Part shown: positions 10,960 through 22,412 of the stretch, piece after piece | Position numbering within the stretch: the first letter of the stretch is position 1 | Layout of the letters: each line of letters starts with the position of its first letter | NCBI GenBank assembly: GCA_000953735.1 | Contig: LN554852.1 | Coordinates: 4,909,846 to 4,973,845, forward strand | Length of the DNA stretch: 64,000 nt | Origin: Moritella viscosa | GTDB taxonomy: Bacteria; Pseudomonadota; Gammaproteobacteria; Enterobacterales; Moritellaceae | Reading direction: 5' to 3' | The notes under the pieces: generated by a model | Told to the model about the DNA's origin: nothing | The model's input: only the letters and a program-made list of their open reading frames with translations | Databases searched by the model: none | Position numbers and translations under genes: made by a program

Positions 10960-11129
10960 GAAAAAGATCAACATAACGAATTTAATCATTAAATCGACGT
11001 CATTAAGTCATAAAGTGTTGAATCATCATTTAGGATGCTCACACAGTTAACCGTTACCGTAATTTGTCGACACATTATATAGAGAGTAAAGATTAAGTTC
11101 AAGTTTCTTTACCAACATTATTGAAACCA

Positions 11130-11155
11130 AAAAAAGCACCCTGCTAGGGTGCTTT
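11130..11155 (-). terminator. Terminator of the arginine operon
   Basis: On the minus strand, 41 bases after the argH(A) stop, AAAGCACCC pairs with GGGTGCTTT around a five-base loop and runs into further T residues. It ends argCBFGH(A) transcription ahead of the S10 promoter. Confidence 0.85.
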
Positions 11156-11195
11156 AGGTCATCTAAAATAAAATTAAGACGCAAGTTTTCCGATT

Positions 11196-13061
11196 TTACT
11201 TTATTGTTTGACTAACAACATTTAACTTAAACTCTAACGCAACTTCATCACACGCATGCTGACGTGGACAAATATCACAATCTTTCAATACTTTTTCTGG
11301 CAGCATTGATTTACTGGTTGAGCTAAAGCCCATCTTCATAAAGAACTCTGGCACACGTGTTAATACAAACACTTTTTTGATAGCCATCTGCTCAGCTTTA
11401 CGCAACATGTATTCGACAACCGCTTTACCCTGCCCGCCACCTTGATAGCCAGGTTCGATGCCCAATGAACGGATCTCAGCAAGCCCAGTATCGTAAACAT
11501 AGATAGACGCACAGCCTGTCACCTGATTATGTTTCTCAGTCACCGCAAAGGTACCTACCGCTTTTACTAGATCAGAGCGGTTACGCGGTAAATTCTCTCC
11601 AATATTCGCCCAATAATTTACCATACGTTCTATATCATCTAGATCCGTCAAACGAGCAGCTCGAATATTAATACCTGATGTATCACGTTCTTCTAAACGT
11701 TTTTCCGCATTAGTTAAGGCAAATTCTACCTGCACTGGGGATACTCCACCCTGTGCTTTACGTTTTGCTAACGTTTCATCAAGTGACAAGTGATGATAAA
11801 CATCATTTTCAATCAGTTCATCGAACGCTTTAAATTCCGCTAAGCTTAATTCCTCTAATGGCACGCCCTTTTGGATTGCAGCAACAACAGCTTCACCTAC
11901 AATATGGTGTGAATCACGGAAAGGTACACCTTTAGCAACAAGGTAATCAGCCAATTCAGTCGCGTTCGAATAACCACCTAGCGCTGCTTCTTTGGTTCTT
12001 TCTTCATTGATCTTCATACCTACCAGTGACATAGCTGCCATCTCTAGGCAATCACTCCAAGTATCAAGCGCATCAAACAAGCCTTCTTTATCTTCTTGCA
12101 TATCTTTGTTATATGCCAATGGTAAGGCTTTGAGTGTCATCAGCATGGCACTCAAAGATCCAAATACACGGCCTGTTTTACCACGAATGAGTTCAAGTGC
12201 ATCTGGGTTTTTCTTTTGTGGCATCAAAGAAGAGCCAGATGTCACCGCATCCGCCAACTCAATAAAGTTAGATTCACCCGAGTTGTAGAAAATCAAATCT
12301 TCTGCCAGACGCGATAAATGGATCATTGACATACTTGCCGTACTCATCAATTCCATTACATGGTCACGGTCAGAAACTGAATCGAGACTGTTTAGTGTCG
12401 CGCTAGCAAAACCAAGTGAATGTGCTAATTCAGTTCTATCCATTGGATAAGCGGTACCCGCAAGTGCTCCAGAACCTAATGGACAGGTATCAAGACGTTT
12501 TAAACAATCCGTTAAACGACTAAAATCACGTTCTAGCATTTCAACATAGGCTAAGCACCAATGTGAAAACGTCACTGGCTGTGCACGTTGTAAATGGGTG
12601 TAACCCGGCAGTACAGTATGTTGATGTTCACGTGCAAGCGATACCAGTTGCTGCTGCGTTTTATCCAGCTGCATTAGTAATTGCTCACCTTGCTGTTTAC
12701 ACCAAAGTTTTAGATCGGTTGCAACCTGATCATTACGACTGCGGCCTGTATGTAGCTTTTTACCCAGATCACCCACTTTAGCAATTAACTGCGTTTCCAC
12801 CCAACTGTGAATGTCTTCAGCATCACTTTGCAGAATTTGTTCTGGGTTTTCTAATACCGTCAATTTAAGATCGTTTAACGCACCCTCAATCGCGAGTTGC
12901 TCATCTAAGGTTAAAATCCCCACACTAACCAAAGCTTTTGACCATGCCACTGAACCTGTGATGTCTTGTTCAGCTAAACGATAGTCAAACCGCAGTGAAT
13001 CGTTAAATGTTTTAAATCTTGCATCAGCTGCTTGACTGAATCTACCGCCCCATAGTGCCAT
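11196..13061 (-). CDS. argH(A): Argininosuccinate lyase fused to ArgA-like N-acetyltransferase
   Basis: The N-terminal part (about residues 1-455) is argininosuccinate lyase, which splits argininosuccinate into arginine and fumarate; it has the fumarase-superfamily signature [11 protein letters not shown] near residue 280. About 165 further residues form a GNAT domain with the acetyl-CoA loop [11 protein letters not shown] and [12 protein letters not shown], resembling the catalytic part of N-acetylglutamate synthase. It also has a Cys-rich [10 protein letters not shown] segment. The fusion supplies the first and last steps of the pathway in one 621-residue polypeptide. The ATG at 13061 is chosen because AAGGA precedes it and MALWGGRF is the lyase start; the open frame upstream lacks homology. 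It is the last gene of the argCBFGH(A) run. Confidence 0.96.
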   Translation of the reverse strand: MALWGGRFSQAADARFKTFNDSLRFDYRLAEQDITGSVAWSKALVSVGILTLDEQLAIEGALNDLKLTVLENPEQILQSDAEDIHSWVETQLIAKVGDLGKKLHTGRSRNDQVATDLKLWCKQQGEQLLMQLDKTQQQLVSLAREHQHTVLPGYTHLQRAQPVTFSHWCLAYVEMLERDFSRLTDCLKRLDTCPLGSGALAGTAYPMDRTELAHSLGFASATLNSLDSVSDRDHVMELMSTASMSMIHLSRLAEDLIFYNSGESNFIELADAVTSGSSLMPQKKNPDALELIRGKTGRVFGSLSAMLMTLKALPLAYNKDMQEDKEGLFDALDTWSDCLEMAAMSLVGMKINEERTKEAALGGYSNATELADYLVAKGVPFRDSHHIVGEAVVAAIQKGVPLEELSLAEFKAFDELIENDVYHHLSLDETLAKRKAQGGVSPVQVEFALTNAEKRLEERDTSGINIRAARLTDLDDIERMVNYWANIGENLPRNRSDLVKAVGTFAVTEKHNQVTGCASIYVYDTGLAEIRSLGIEPGYQGGGQGKAVVEYMLRKAEQMAIKKVFVLTRVPEFFMKMGFSSTSKSMLPEKVLKDCDICPRQHACDEVALEFKLNVVSQTIK

Positions 13062-13145
13062 GGTTACATCCTTATTCTTTCTTATATTTTTATATTGGAA
13101 GTATGTATATTCGAAGTAGAGGGCGTTCAACACCCTCAAATAGCG

Positions 13146-14354
13146 TTACTTAGATGCTAAAGCTTTAATACGACTAGACAACGAATATAAGCGAATGAAA
13201 CCTTCCGCATGGCTTTGGTCATAAACATTATCATCACCAAATGTAGCAAACTCTTCACTATAAAGACTATTTGGCGATTGTTTCTGCACAGCTTGCACTG
13301 AACCTTTATACATTTTCACGATCACTTCACCGTTCATTTCTTCTGCTAATGTACCTGCAGCAGCAAGCAATGACGCACATAAAGGGGTGAACCAGCGACC
13401 GTCATAAACAAGATGTGAGAATTCAGCGGCAACAGTATGTTTCCATTTACGTGTTGTTTTATCTAACACTAACTCTTCAATACCACGTAACGCTTCAACC
13501 ATAACAGTACCACCTGGTGTTTCATAACAACCACGTGACTTCATACCGACTAAACGGTTTTCAACAATATCAACACGACCAACACCATGTGCAGCGGCTT
13601 TTTCATTTAGATACATCAGAGTTTGATACGGTGACATTGCTTCACCATTAACAGCGGTGATCTCACCTTTAACAACTGATAGCGTTAAAAATTCAGGTTT
13701 ATTCGGTGCATCAATTGGATCAACAGTCATGGTCCAAACTTGTTTTGTTGGTTGATTCCATGGGTCTTCTAATTCGCCACCCTCATGGGAAATGTGCCAA
13801 GCATTAGCATCACGGCTGTAAATTTTAGTCGCTGATGCAGCAGTAGGAATGTCACGTTCAGCTAAGTATTCAAGTAGAGATTCACGGCTGGTTAAGTCCC
13901 AGATACGCCAAGGCGCAATCACCGTTAGTTCTGGTGCAAGTGCAGCAAAACAAGATTCAAAACGGATCTGATCATTACCTTTACCTGTACATCCATGACA
14001 AAGTGCATCAGCACCAACTTTACGGGCAATTTCAACTTGTGCTTTAGCAATGATTGGACGAGCCATTGACGTACCTAAAAGATAAGTACCTTCGTAAACG
14101 GCACCTGTCTTAAGCGTTGGGTAGATATAGTCAGAGACTAATTCATCCTTTAGATCAACGACGTAACATTCAGATGCACCCGAAGCCAATGCTTTAGCTT
14201 CAATGCCCTCAAGTTCTTCAGCACCCTGACCTACATCAGCAACAAACGCGACAATCTCACAATTGTCATAGTTTTCTTGTAACCAAGGTAAAATAACTGA
14301 AGTGTCTAAACCACCAGAATACGCTACTACTACTTTCTTAACTGTTTGTGTCAT
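13146..14354 (-). CDS. argG: Argininosuccinate synthase
   Basis: ArgG joins citrulline and aspartate using ATP, giving argininosuccinate. The PP-loop [11 protein letters not shown] lies close to the N-terminus, and the protein is of the roughly 400-residue bacterial type. Two in-frame ATGs occur; the second (14354) has AAGGA at eight bases and is preferred, while the first (14360) would have only two. It lies between argF and argH(A) in one operon, and its product feeds the next enzyme directly. Confidence 0.96.
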   Translation of the reverse strand: MTQTVKKVVVAYSGGLDTSVILPWLQENYDNCEIVAFVADVGQGAEELEGIEAKALASGASECYVVDLKDELVSDYIYPTLKTGAVYEGTYLLGTSMARPIIAKAQVEIARKVGADALCHGCTGKGNDQIRFESCFAALAPELTVIAPWRIWDLTSRESLLEYLAERDIPTAASATKIYSRDANAWHISHEGGELEDPWNQPTKQVWTMTVDPIDAPNKPEFLTLSVVKGEITAVNGEAMSPYQTLMYLNEKAAAHGVGRVDIVENRLVGMKSRGCYETPGGTVMVEALRGIEELVLDKTTRKWKHTVAAEFSHLVYDGRWFTPLCASLLAAAGTLAEEMNGEVIVKMYKGSVQAVQKQSPNSLYSEEFATFGDDNVYDQSHAEGFIRLYSLSSRIKALASK

Positions 14355-14373
14355 TTTCATTTTCCTTAATATG

Positions 14374-15279
14374 TTACTTCAGCAATGTCAGTAAAACTGC
14401 ATTTTGGGCATGCATTCTATTTTCGGCTTGATCAAAAATTAGCGATTGTTCGCCATCCATCACTTCCGATGTTATCTCTAACTCACGATGAGCGGGCTGA
14501 CAATGCAATACATGTTTAATTCCTGTGCGAATCAGTAATTCTTTGTTTATCTGATACGGCATGTATTTTTCTTTTACTTGTTCCAATGGAGTATCATCCC
14601 CCATAGAGACCCAAGTATCACCATAAATAACATCATAATCAACGATGTCATCAAGGTTATCTGTTACATTTATTTTACCACCGCTAATGTTAGCTAACTC
14701 CATGGCTTGCTTAACAATTTGAGCGTCAGGACTACTGCCTCGTGGACATACAGCTGTCACTTCAGCACCCAAGATAGCACCGGTTAGCATTAATGAATGC
14801 GTCACGTTATTACCTTCGCCGATATAGGCTAGTTTTACTTTCGAAACATCTTCATAGTGTTCCGAGATTGTTAAGAAATCAGCCAATGCTTGGCAAGGGT
14901 GATATAAATCGCAAAGTGAATTAACAACGGGTACGCTGCCATGCTCCACTAATCCTTCTAATGTTTTATGACTCATAACGCGGGCTACAATAGCATCCGC
15001 CCAACGAGAGATATTCGCAGCAAAGTCTTTTACTGTCTCACGCTCACCAATTGCACCATTTTGTGCATCAAGATAAACCGCATGACCACCTAATTTATGA
15101 ATGCCGATATCAAATGTTACGCGTGTTCGTAGTGACTGCTTTTCATAAATGGTTACAACGCTTTTACCCGCTAATGCTTGTGAGTACTCTGCCGGATTGG
15201 CTTTCACTGCTTTAGCCAATGCTAATAAGTCAAGGATCTGTTGTTTACTTAAATCTTTAACTGATAATAAATTTTCCAT
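14374..15279 (-). CDS. argF: Ornithine carbamoyltransferase with variant substrate motifs
   Basis: This enzyme makes citrulline from ornithine and carbamoyl phosphate. The 301 residues show HPCQ (127-130) and DTWVSMG (221-227). The usual carbamoyl-phosphate motif STRTR reads SLRTR (49-53), and the ornithine-side HCLPAHR motif reads HCQPAHR (259-265). The fold-level match and the operon position between argB and argG support OTCase. The two substitutions lie in binding motifs and may change substrate affinity. An acetylornithine carbamoyltransferase is less likely because argE is present. Confidence 0.93.
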   Translation of the reverse strand: MENLLSVKDLSKQQILDLLALAKAVKANPAEYSQALAGKSVVTIYEKQSLRTRVTFDIGIHKLGGHAVYLDAQNGAIGERETVKDFAANISRWADAIVARVMSHKTLEGLVEHGSVPVVNSLCDLYHPCQALADFLTISEHYEDVSKVKLAYIGEGNNVTHSLMLTGAILGAEVTAVCPRGSSPDAQIVKQAMELANISGGKINVTDNLDDIVDYDVIYGDTWVSMGDDTPLEQVKEKYMPYQINKELLIRTGIKHVLHCQPAHRELEITSEVMDGEQSLIFDQAENRMHAQNAVLLTLLK

Positions 15280-15305
15280 GATCGAACTCCGTTAACTGAT
15301 CAATA

Positions 15306-16082
15306 TTAGCTAGAAACTTTCGTTCCCTCTGCTTCACCATTTAATAACGCCACTAACCGCTCAGGCACTTTCCAACTCGCTAATTTGATATCGCGATTTA
15401 AAGATGCTGCCGCCTTTAATGCCGCTTTCACTTTTACTTCCATACCGCCATGAATCACACCAGCAGTAATAAGTTCATCTGCATAGCTGCTGTTCATCTC
15501 AGTAATTAACTGCATATCCGCGTCTAAAATACCGGCCACATCAGATAACATGACTAAATCAGCATCAAGCGTTTCACAAATAGCCGTTGCAGCTTGATCT
15601 GCATTCACATTTAATAACTGTCCCTTTGCATCAATACCAATAGAACTAATAATCGGTAAAAAACCACTACTGAGTAACGCAGCTAATAATGTTGGGTCAC
15701 CCGCTTCACACTCTCCGACAGCACCAAGTCCTGCTTTTGATTGTGTTACCGTTGAGATACCGCCATCAGCAAGACTTAAACCAACGACTTTAGCCCCCGA
15801 CTTCAAACCCTGTGCCATTAATACTTTATTTGCCGTACCTGCTAACGCGCCGGTGATATAACCAATATCTGTAAATGGAGTAACACGTAAACCGTTCTTT
15901 TTCTCGCTAACGATATCCATCTTTGCTAGTAAATCGTCAACAAAGCAGCCACCGCCATGCACCAAAATAAGAGGACGTGACGATGCTGACTTATATTCAC
16001 TCAACGCCGAAAACAACTGTTCAAGTGCCGTTTCGTTTTCAAGTAATGCGCCGCCAAGTTTTAATACTAATGGAGTTGTCAC
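15306..16082 (-). CDS. argB: Acetylglutamate kinase
   Basis: ArgB phosphorylates N-acetylglutamate, the second step of arginine synthesis. The frame extends upstream, but the GTG at 16082 has AAGGA eight bases before it and gives a 258-residue protein, the E. coli length, starting with TTPLVLKLGGALLENE. The glycine-rich KLGG and HGGG loops of the amino-acid kinase family are visible. The Shine-Dalgarno overlaps the argC stop codon, which suggests coupling. Confidence 0.95.
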   Translation of the reverse strand: MTTPLVLKLGGALLENETALEQLFSALSEYKSASSRPLILVHGGGCFVDDLLAKMDIVSEKKNGLRVTPFTDIGYITGALAGTANKVLMAQGLKSGAKVVGLSLADGGISTVTQSKAGLGAVGECEAGDPTLLAALLSSGFLPIISSIGIDAKGQLLNVNADQAATAICETLDADLVMLSDVAGILDADMQLITEMNSSYADELITAGVIHGGMEVKVKAALKAAASLNRDIKLASWKVPERLVALLNGEAEGTKVSS

Positions 16083-16093
16083 TGTTATATTCC

Positions 16094-17104
16094 TTATACT
16101 AATGACGTTGTCATCGCGAAACCAAAACGAATATTGATACACTGTATTGCTTGTGCAGCGGCACCTTTTAATAAGTTATCAATCGCAGAAACCACAATAA
16201 GGTCTTGCCCTTGTTGCTGCCACGCTAAATCACAATAAGCGGTTTTCTCAACTGCTTTAATACTTGGCCAGCCGCTTGGTAATAACCGCACCATAGGTTG
16301 ATCTTGATACGCCTCTTGATAAGCTGCTGTCACTTGTTCTGGTGTAACACCAGCTGCAAGTTTGACGTTAATCGTTGCTAAGATTCCGCGTTTAAAACAG
16401 CCTAAGTGGGGTGTAAAAATAACGTCATGACCTAAATGTGAACTTATTTCAGGTTGATGACGATGGTTGAACACACCGTAAGGTGCATGGCTTACTTCGC
16501 AAAATGCTGAACCTAACGCCGCTTTACGACCTGCGCCACTCACGCCACTAACGGCATTAATGATTGGTTTTTGATCCTCTGCAATCAAGCCATGTTTAGC
16601 TAACGGTTTTAATGCTGATAACGATGCGGTTGGATAACAACCCGGCACCGCAATTAAGTTTGCTTCTGCAATATCAGCACTCGCCCATTCAGCTAAACCA
16701 TAAACAGCACTCTTTAATTCTTTATCGAAGTTATGTTTAAAACCGTAATAATTTTCATAAAAAGCAGGGTCGTTAACTCTAAATGCACCGGACAAATCAA
16801 ATACCACCGCATCCTGCGCTAAAAACTCAGCGGCAATATCATGGCTAACTTCATGTGCAGTTGCTAAAACAACAATATCAACATCGTCGCAAATATTTTT
16901 TATATTGCTAACAGCTAATGGTTCAATTGTTTGGTCAACAACACCTAATAAATGACCATATAATGAAGAAAATGATTTTCCTGCATCCAAACTGTGTTCT
17001 GAAACATACAAGCCTGCTAATTCAAGTTCTGGATGTTTAGTAATGTAATGGGCTAGCTCAGCACCGGTATACCCGGTAGCACCGACTAAAATTGTTTTTA
17101 ACAT
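16094..17104 (-). CDS. argC: N-acetyl-gamma-glutamyl-phosphate reductase
   Basis: ArgC reduces N-acetylglutamyl phosphate to the semialdehyde with NADPH. The 336 residues begin with the Rossmann motif [15 protein letters not shown] and contain the catalytic-cysteine signature VPGCYPTAS near residue 150. It is the first gene of the minus-strand arginine operon, divergent from argE. Confidence 0.97.
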   Translation of the reverse strand: MLKTILVGATGYTGAELAHYITKHPELELAGLYVSEHSLDAGKSFSSLYGHLLGVVDQTIEPLAVSNIKNICDDVDIVVLATAHEVSHDIAAEFLAQDAVVFDLSGAFRVNDPAFYENYYGFKHNFDKELKSAVYGLAEWASADIAEANLIAVPGCYPTASLSALKPLAKHGLIAEDQKPIINAVSGVSGAGRKAALGSAFCEVSHAPYGVFNHRHQPEISSHLGHDVIFTPHLGCFKRGILATINVKLAAGVTPEQVTAAYQEAYQDQPMVRLLPSGWPSIKAVEKTAYCDLAWQQQGQDLIVVSAIDNLLKGAAAQAIQCINIRFGFAMTTSLV

Positions 17105-17292
17105 GTTTGACTTCCGTGTTTGCTAAATTGTAAAACGACGGGCAACTTCGCCCTTTCCAATCGCACTTGCTTGCATAAATGAAGCTGTGCTAATGCATTT
17201 TAAATACTGTCTCGTCAAAACGATGAAAAACGATTCATTATCTAACCCATACGTTGTAAAGTAAGGATGATTAGAGAATAAAACAGATTACA

Positions 17293-17319
17293 TTTTTATG
17301 CAACTTTATTGCATAAAAA
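17293..17319. promoter_or_regulatory. Palindromic operator between argC and argE (ARG-box candidate)
   Basis: Perfect 11-base arms TTTTTATGCAA and TTGCATAAAAA flank a five-base centre, 27 bases before the argE start in the divergent argC-argE spacer. Size, AT-richness and place fit an ArgR operator, although the half-site reads TATGCA rather than the E. coli TGAAT core. The palindrome is seen; ArgR binding is inference. Confidence 0.6.
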
Positions 17320-17346
17320 AACAATCATTCATTACAGGATCGTAAT

Positions 17347-18495
17347 ATGCAATTACCCAAATTCACTGAACTTTATAAATCACTTATCCTAACACCTTCA
17401 ATTAGTTCATTAGAAAAAGAGTTAGATATCAGTAATAAACCTATTATTGAGCTACTCGCTGGCTGGTTCACCGAACTTGGTTTTAGCATCAATATCACCA
17501 GCGTACCTGACACGAATGGTAAATTTAATCTAGTCGCGACCTATGGCAAAGGTGATGGTGGATTATTATTGGCTGGACACACAGATACCGTTCCGTTTGA
17601 TGAAGGTTTATGGACCAAAGATCCGTTCCAATTAACTGAAAAAGACGATAAATGGTATGGCTTAGGTACGATTGATATGAAAGGTTTTTTTGCCTTTGTG
17701 CTCGAAGCATGTAAAAACATTGATTTAACTAAGTTAGATAAACCATTACGCATTCTTGCCACTGCTGATGAAGAGACCACGATGGCAGGAGCAAGAGCAA
17801 TTGCGGCCGCGCAAAGTTTTCGACCTGATTATGCAGTCATTGGTGAGCCAACCGGTATGGTTCCCGTATTTATGCACAAAGGTCATATGTCAGAAGCAAT
17901 ACGTATTACCGGACGCAGCGGTCACTCTTCAGATCCCGCTAATGGAGTCAATGCCATTGAGATCATGCATCAAGTAACAGGGCAGTTATTGCAACTGCAA
18001 CGTAAATTAAAAGAACAATATGCCTGCGATCATTTTGTTATTCCACAACCCACACTTAATTTTGGCCATGTACACGGTGGTGACAGCCCAAACCGCATCT
18101 GTGGCAGTTGTGAATTACACATCGACATGCGCCCTATTCCAGGCGTAAGTCCCGATGAACTGTTCATGCTGCTTAACCAAGCATTACTACCAATCCAAAA
18201 GCAATGGCCTGGTGCTGTAGATGTTTACCATCTGCATGAACCGATCCCAGCTTATGCGTGCGATGCTGATTCAACGTTGATTAAATTAGCTGAAAAACTC
18301 ACAGGTGAAGACGTTATACCTGTGAATTATTGTACCGAAGCACCATTTATTCAACAACTTGGATGTGACACTATCGTCATGGGGCCAGGGAGTATTAATC
18401 AAGCCCATCAACCTGATGAATATTTAGATTTATCCGCAATTAAACCAACACAGGCGATTATCCAAAAACTGATTGAAGAAACATGTAAAAACTAA
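17347..18495 (+). CDS. argE: Acetylornithine deacetylase
   Basis: ArgE hydrolyses N-acetylornithine to ornithine, the linear version of the pathway. The 382-residue M20-family metallopeptidase shows the metal-site motifs GHTDTVPFD (about 77-85), GLGTIDMKG and the catalytic DEETTMAGA segment near 140-148. It is transcribed divergently from argCBFGH(A), as in E. coli. Presence of argE explains why an acetylglutamate synthase activity is still required, and this window supplies one in the ArgH fusion. Confidence 0.96.
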   Translation: MQLPKFTELYKSLILTPSISSLEKELDISNKPIIELLAGWFTELGFSINITSVPDTNGKFNLVATYGKGDGGLLLAGHTDTVPFDEGLWTKDPFQLTEKDDKWYGLGTIDMKGFFAFVLEACKNIDLTKLDKPLRILATADEETTMAGARAIAAAQSFRPDYAVIGEPTGMVPVFMHKGHMSEAIRITGRSGHSSDPANGVNAIEIMHQVTGQLLQLQRKLKEQYACDHFVIPQPTLNFGHVHGGDSPNRICGSCELHIDMRPIPGVSPDELFMLLNQALLPIQKQWPGAVDVYHLHEPIPAYACDADSTLIKLAEKLTGEDVIPVNYCTEAPFIQQLGCDTIVMGPGSINQAHQPDEYLDLSAIKPTQAIIQKLIEETCKN

Positions 18496-18653
18496 CTAAA
18501 GAATTATCATTTTGTAGTAAAATTACTCCCGATATCACAATTAATCGCATTAATTACACGATTTCATTGACGAATGTCACTAAATATAGTTATTTTACAC
18601 ACATAACGATAATAGTTGTTGCCGTATTACATCACTGAATTGAAGGATTATGT

Positions 18654-21284
18654 ATGTCAGATAAATATGCAGCGTTACGAAGTAATGTCGGCTTATTGGG
18701 CCAAGTACTAGGGAATACAATCAAGGATCATCTTGGAGAAGAGTTCTTAGATAAGATTGAAACCATTCGTCAACTAGCAAAATCATCCCGTGCAGGTAAT
18801 GATAAAGACCGTGCACAATTACTCACCGTACTGCGTAGCCTCTCTGATGATGAGCTATTACCAGTAGCGCGTGCATTTAGCCAATTCTTAAATCTGGCTA
18901 ACATTGCTGAGCAGTTCCACACCACTTCACGTAATTGTGCAGATAACACTTGCGTGCCAGACTCTATCGATGAACTCTTTGCTAAACTAAATAACTCTGA
19001 AATCAGTGAAGAAGATGTACTTTCTGCGGTTAAAAACCTTAAGATCGATTTAGTACTGACTGCTCATCCAACTGAAATTACCCGTCGTACCCTAATCCAT
19101 AAGCATGGCGCGATTAATAAATGCCTTAGCCAGTTAGAACTTACTGAATTAAGCAGCAAAGAACGTGATGTCTTCATGACGCGTATCGAACAATTGGTAT
19201 CACAAGCTTGGCACACCAACGAGATCAGAACAGTACGCCCAACGCCTGTCGATGAAGCTAAATGGGGCTTTGCAGTAGTAGAAAATTCATTATGGGATGC
19301 AGTACCAAATTTCTTACGCAGTCTTGATAAACGCTTACAAGACCGCTTAGATTACCAATTACCTATTGACGCTTCACCCGTTAAATTTACCTCTTGGATG
19401 GGCGGAGATCGCGACGGTAATCCGTTTGTGACTTCAACGGTCACCGAAGAAGTACTATTAACCAGTCGCTGGATGGCGATTCACTTGTTCCTTAAAGATG
19501 TAAAGCATCTCACCAGTGAATTATCAATGAATGACTGTAATGACACATTACGTGCATTCGTCGGTGAAAGTCATGAACCATACCGTGTGTTACTGAAAAA
19601 GTTACGTAGTGAGTTAACAGAAACATTAGCGAGCTTAACTGCACAGTTAAAAGGCGAATACACAGAAAGCCGTGACATCATCACCACAACAGCACAGTTA
19701 CGTGAGCCATTGTTAGCTTGCTATAACTCACTTAATGCCTGTGGTATGCGCGTTATTGCCCAAGGTGCATTACTCGATACTATTCGCCGCGTTGAATGTT
19801 TCGGTGTGAGTTTAGTAAAACTTGATATCCGCCAAGACAGTGATCGTCATACAGATGTGATCGCCGAAGTAACCCGTTACTTGGGTCTTGGAGACTACGC
19901 ACAATGGAGCGAACAAGATAAACAAGCGTTCTTATTACAAGAGCTTAATAACAAGCGCCCCCTGATCCCACAATGCTGGCAACCGTCTGCTGATGTGAAA
20001 GAAGTACTTGATACTTGTCACACTGTGGCAAAACAAGATCCAGAAGCACTGGGCATTTACATCATTTCAATGGCACGTAAAGCCTCTGATGTATTAGCAG
20101 TGCAATTACTATTAAAAGAAACAGGTTGTCCATTCCGTCTACCTGTTGCGCCATTATTCGAAACATTAGACGATTTAAATAACGCAGGAACAGTAACAGC
20201 AAGTCTGTTAGCGATTGATTGGTATAAAAACTACATCAATGGTCATCAGTACATCATGATCGGTTATTCTGATTCTGCAAAAGATGCTGGTGTAATTGCC
20301 GCGTCTTGGGCGCAATATCGCTCGCAGGAAGCCTTAGTTAATATTTGTGAGCAAGAAGAAATTAAGCTGACTTTATTCCATGGACGTGGTGGTAGCATCG
20401 GTCGTGGTGGTGCGCCTGCACATGCAGCTTTATTATCACAACCTCCGGGGTCACTAAAAGGTGGTTTACGCGTAACAGAGCAAGGTGAAATGATCCGCTT
20501 TAAGTTTGGTCTTGCCAATGTTGCAGAACAAAGCTTAAACCTCTACACCAGTGCAATTTTAGAAGCTAATTTACTACCGCCGCCAGCACCAGAACAAGCT
20601 TGGCGTGATGCAATGGATCAAATGTCTGCGGATTCATGTGAAGAATATCGCTCATATATCCAGGGTCATGAAAAATTCGTACCTTATTTCCGCTCTGCAA
20701 CGCCTGAGTTAGAATTAGGTAAACTGCCACTCGGTAGCCGTCCAGCAAAACGTAAACCAAACGGTGGTGTAGAAAGCTTACGTGCCATCCCTTGGATCTT
20801 TGCATGGACACAAAACCGCTTGATGTTACCCGCTTGGTTAGGTTGTACCGCAGCATTCAAAAACATGCTCGATTCAGGTCAGCGTGAGACACTGCAAGAA
20901 ATGCAGCAACAATGGCCGTTCTTTAATACTCGTATTGAAATGTTCGAAATGGTATTTTTGAAAGCTGATGCTTGGTTAGCGGAATATTATGACCAATGTC
21001 TAGTGACTGAAGATTTATGGCATTTAGGTAAAGAACTACGTGCAAGTTTGGCATTAGCAACTGAATTGATCTTAGGTTTAACACCTGACACGCAATTACT
21101 TGATGCCCAACCTTGGAGTAAAAAGTCAATTGAGTTACGTAACCCGTATACAGATCCCCTGAACATCCTACAAGCAGAGCTATTAAGCCGCGCACGTAGC
21201 TGTGAAGAAGTGAATCCTGATATCGAACAAGCCTTAATGGTAAGTATCGCTGGTGTTGCAGCAGGTATGCGTAATACCGGTTAA
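18654..21284 (+). CDS. ppc: Phosphoenolpyruvate carboxylase
   Basis: Ppc carboxylates phosphoenolpyruvate to oxaloacetate, refilling the TCA cycle and supplying aspartate. The 876 residues include [11 protein letters not shown] near 140, the active-site [10 protein letters not shown] segment near 250, and the [14 protein letters not shown] loop near 580. The C-terminus ends MRNTG as in E. coli. It lies next to argE, as in E. coli. The 158-base upstream gap has no other gene. Confidence 0.98.
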   Translation: MSDKYAALRSNVGLLGQVLGNTIKDHLGEEFLDKIETIRQLAKSSRAGNDKDRAQLLTVLRSLSDDELLPVARAFSQFLNLANIAEQFHTTSRNCADNTCVPDSIDELFAKLNNSEISEEDVLSAVKNLKIDLVLTAHPTEITRRTLIHKHGAINKCLSQLELTELSSKERDVFMTRIEQLVSQAWHTNEIRTVRPTPVDEAKWGFAVVENSLWDAVPNFLRSLDKRLQDRLDYQLPIDASPVKFTSWMGGDRDGNPFVTSTVTEEVLLTSRWMAIHLFLKDVKHLTSELSMNDCNDTLRAFVGESHEPYRVLLKKLRSELTETLASLTAQLKGEYTESRDIITTTAQLREPLLACYNSLNACGMRVIAQGALLDTIRRVECFGVSLVKLDIRQDSDRHTDVIAEVTRYLGLGDYAQWSEQDKQAFLLQELNNKRPLIPQCWQPSADVKEVLDTCHTVAKQDPEALGIYIISMARKASDVLAVQLLLKETGCPFRLPVAPLFETLDDLNNAGTVTASLLAIDWYKNYINGHQYIMIGYSDSAKDAGVIAASWAQYRSQEALVNICEQEEIKLTLFHGRGGSIGRGGAPAHAALLSQPPGSLKGGLRVTEQGEMIRFKFGLANVAEQSLNLYTSAILEANLLPPPAPEQAWRDAMDQMSADSCEEYRSYIQGHEKFVPYFRSATPELELGKLPLGSRPAKRKPNGGVESLRAIPWIFAWTQNRLMLPAWLGCTAAFKNMLDSGQRETLQEMQQQWPFFNTRIEMFEMVFLKADAWLAEYYDQCLVTEDLWHLGKELRASLALATELILGLTPDTQLLDAQPWSKKSIELRNPYTDPLNILQAELLSRARSCEEVNPDIEQALMVSIAGVAAGMRNTG

Positions 21285-21318
21285 CTTTCAATTTAGTTAT
21301 CAGCTAATGAGTAGATAA

Positions 21319-21348
21319 TAAAATGCCAACATCATCGTCGGCATTTTT
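21319..21348. terminator. Terminator between ppc and metF
   Basis: AAAATGCC pairs with GGCATTTT around a mostly paired centre, with a TTTTTAATT tail on the plus strand. It lies between convergent ppc and metF and can serve both. Confidence 0.75.
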
Positions 21349-21381
21349 AATTCTCATATAAGCTCACAGCAGTATCGTTTA

Positions 21382-22315
<934 letters not shown>

Positions 22316-22317
22316 TA

Positions 22318-22346
22318 ATAATCACAAGTTTGATGGATAAAGTCAA
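22318..22346 (-). promoter_or_regulatory. metF promoter
   Basis: On the minus strand TTGACT (22341-22346) and GATTAT (22318-22323) are spaced by 17 bases. The met-box array begins two bases downstream of the -10 box. Just upstream (22347-22381) a 14-base near-perfect inverted repeat with a seven-base loop separates metL from this promoter; it may act as the metL terminator, although no U-run follows. Confidence 0.7.
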
Positions 22347-22412
22347 CGCACATAATTCATCTTAAACATGAATTATATGCGCATTGGTTTTCGACAGGCG
22401 AAAATGTAAAAA

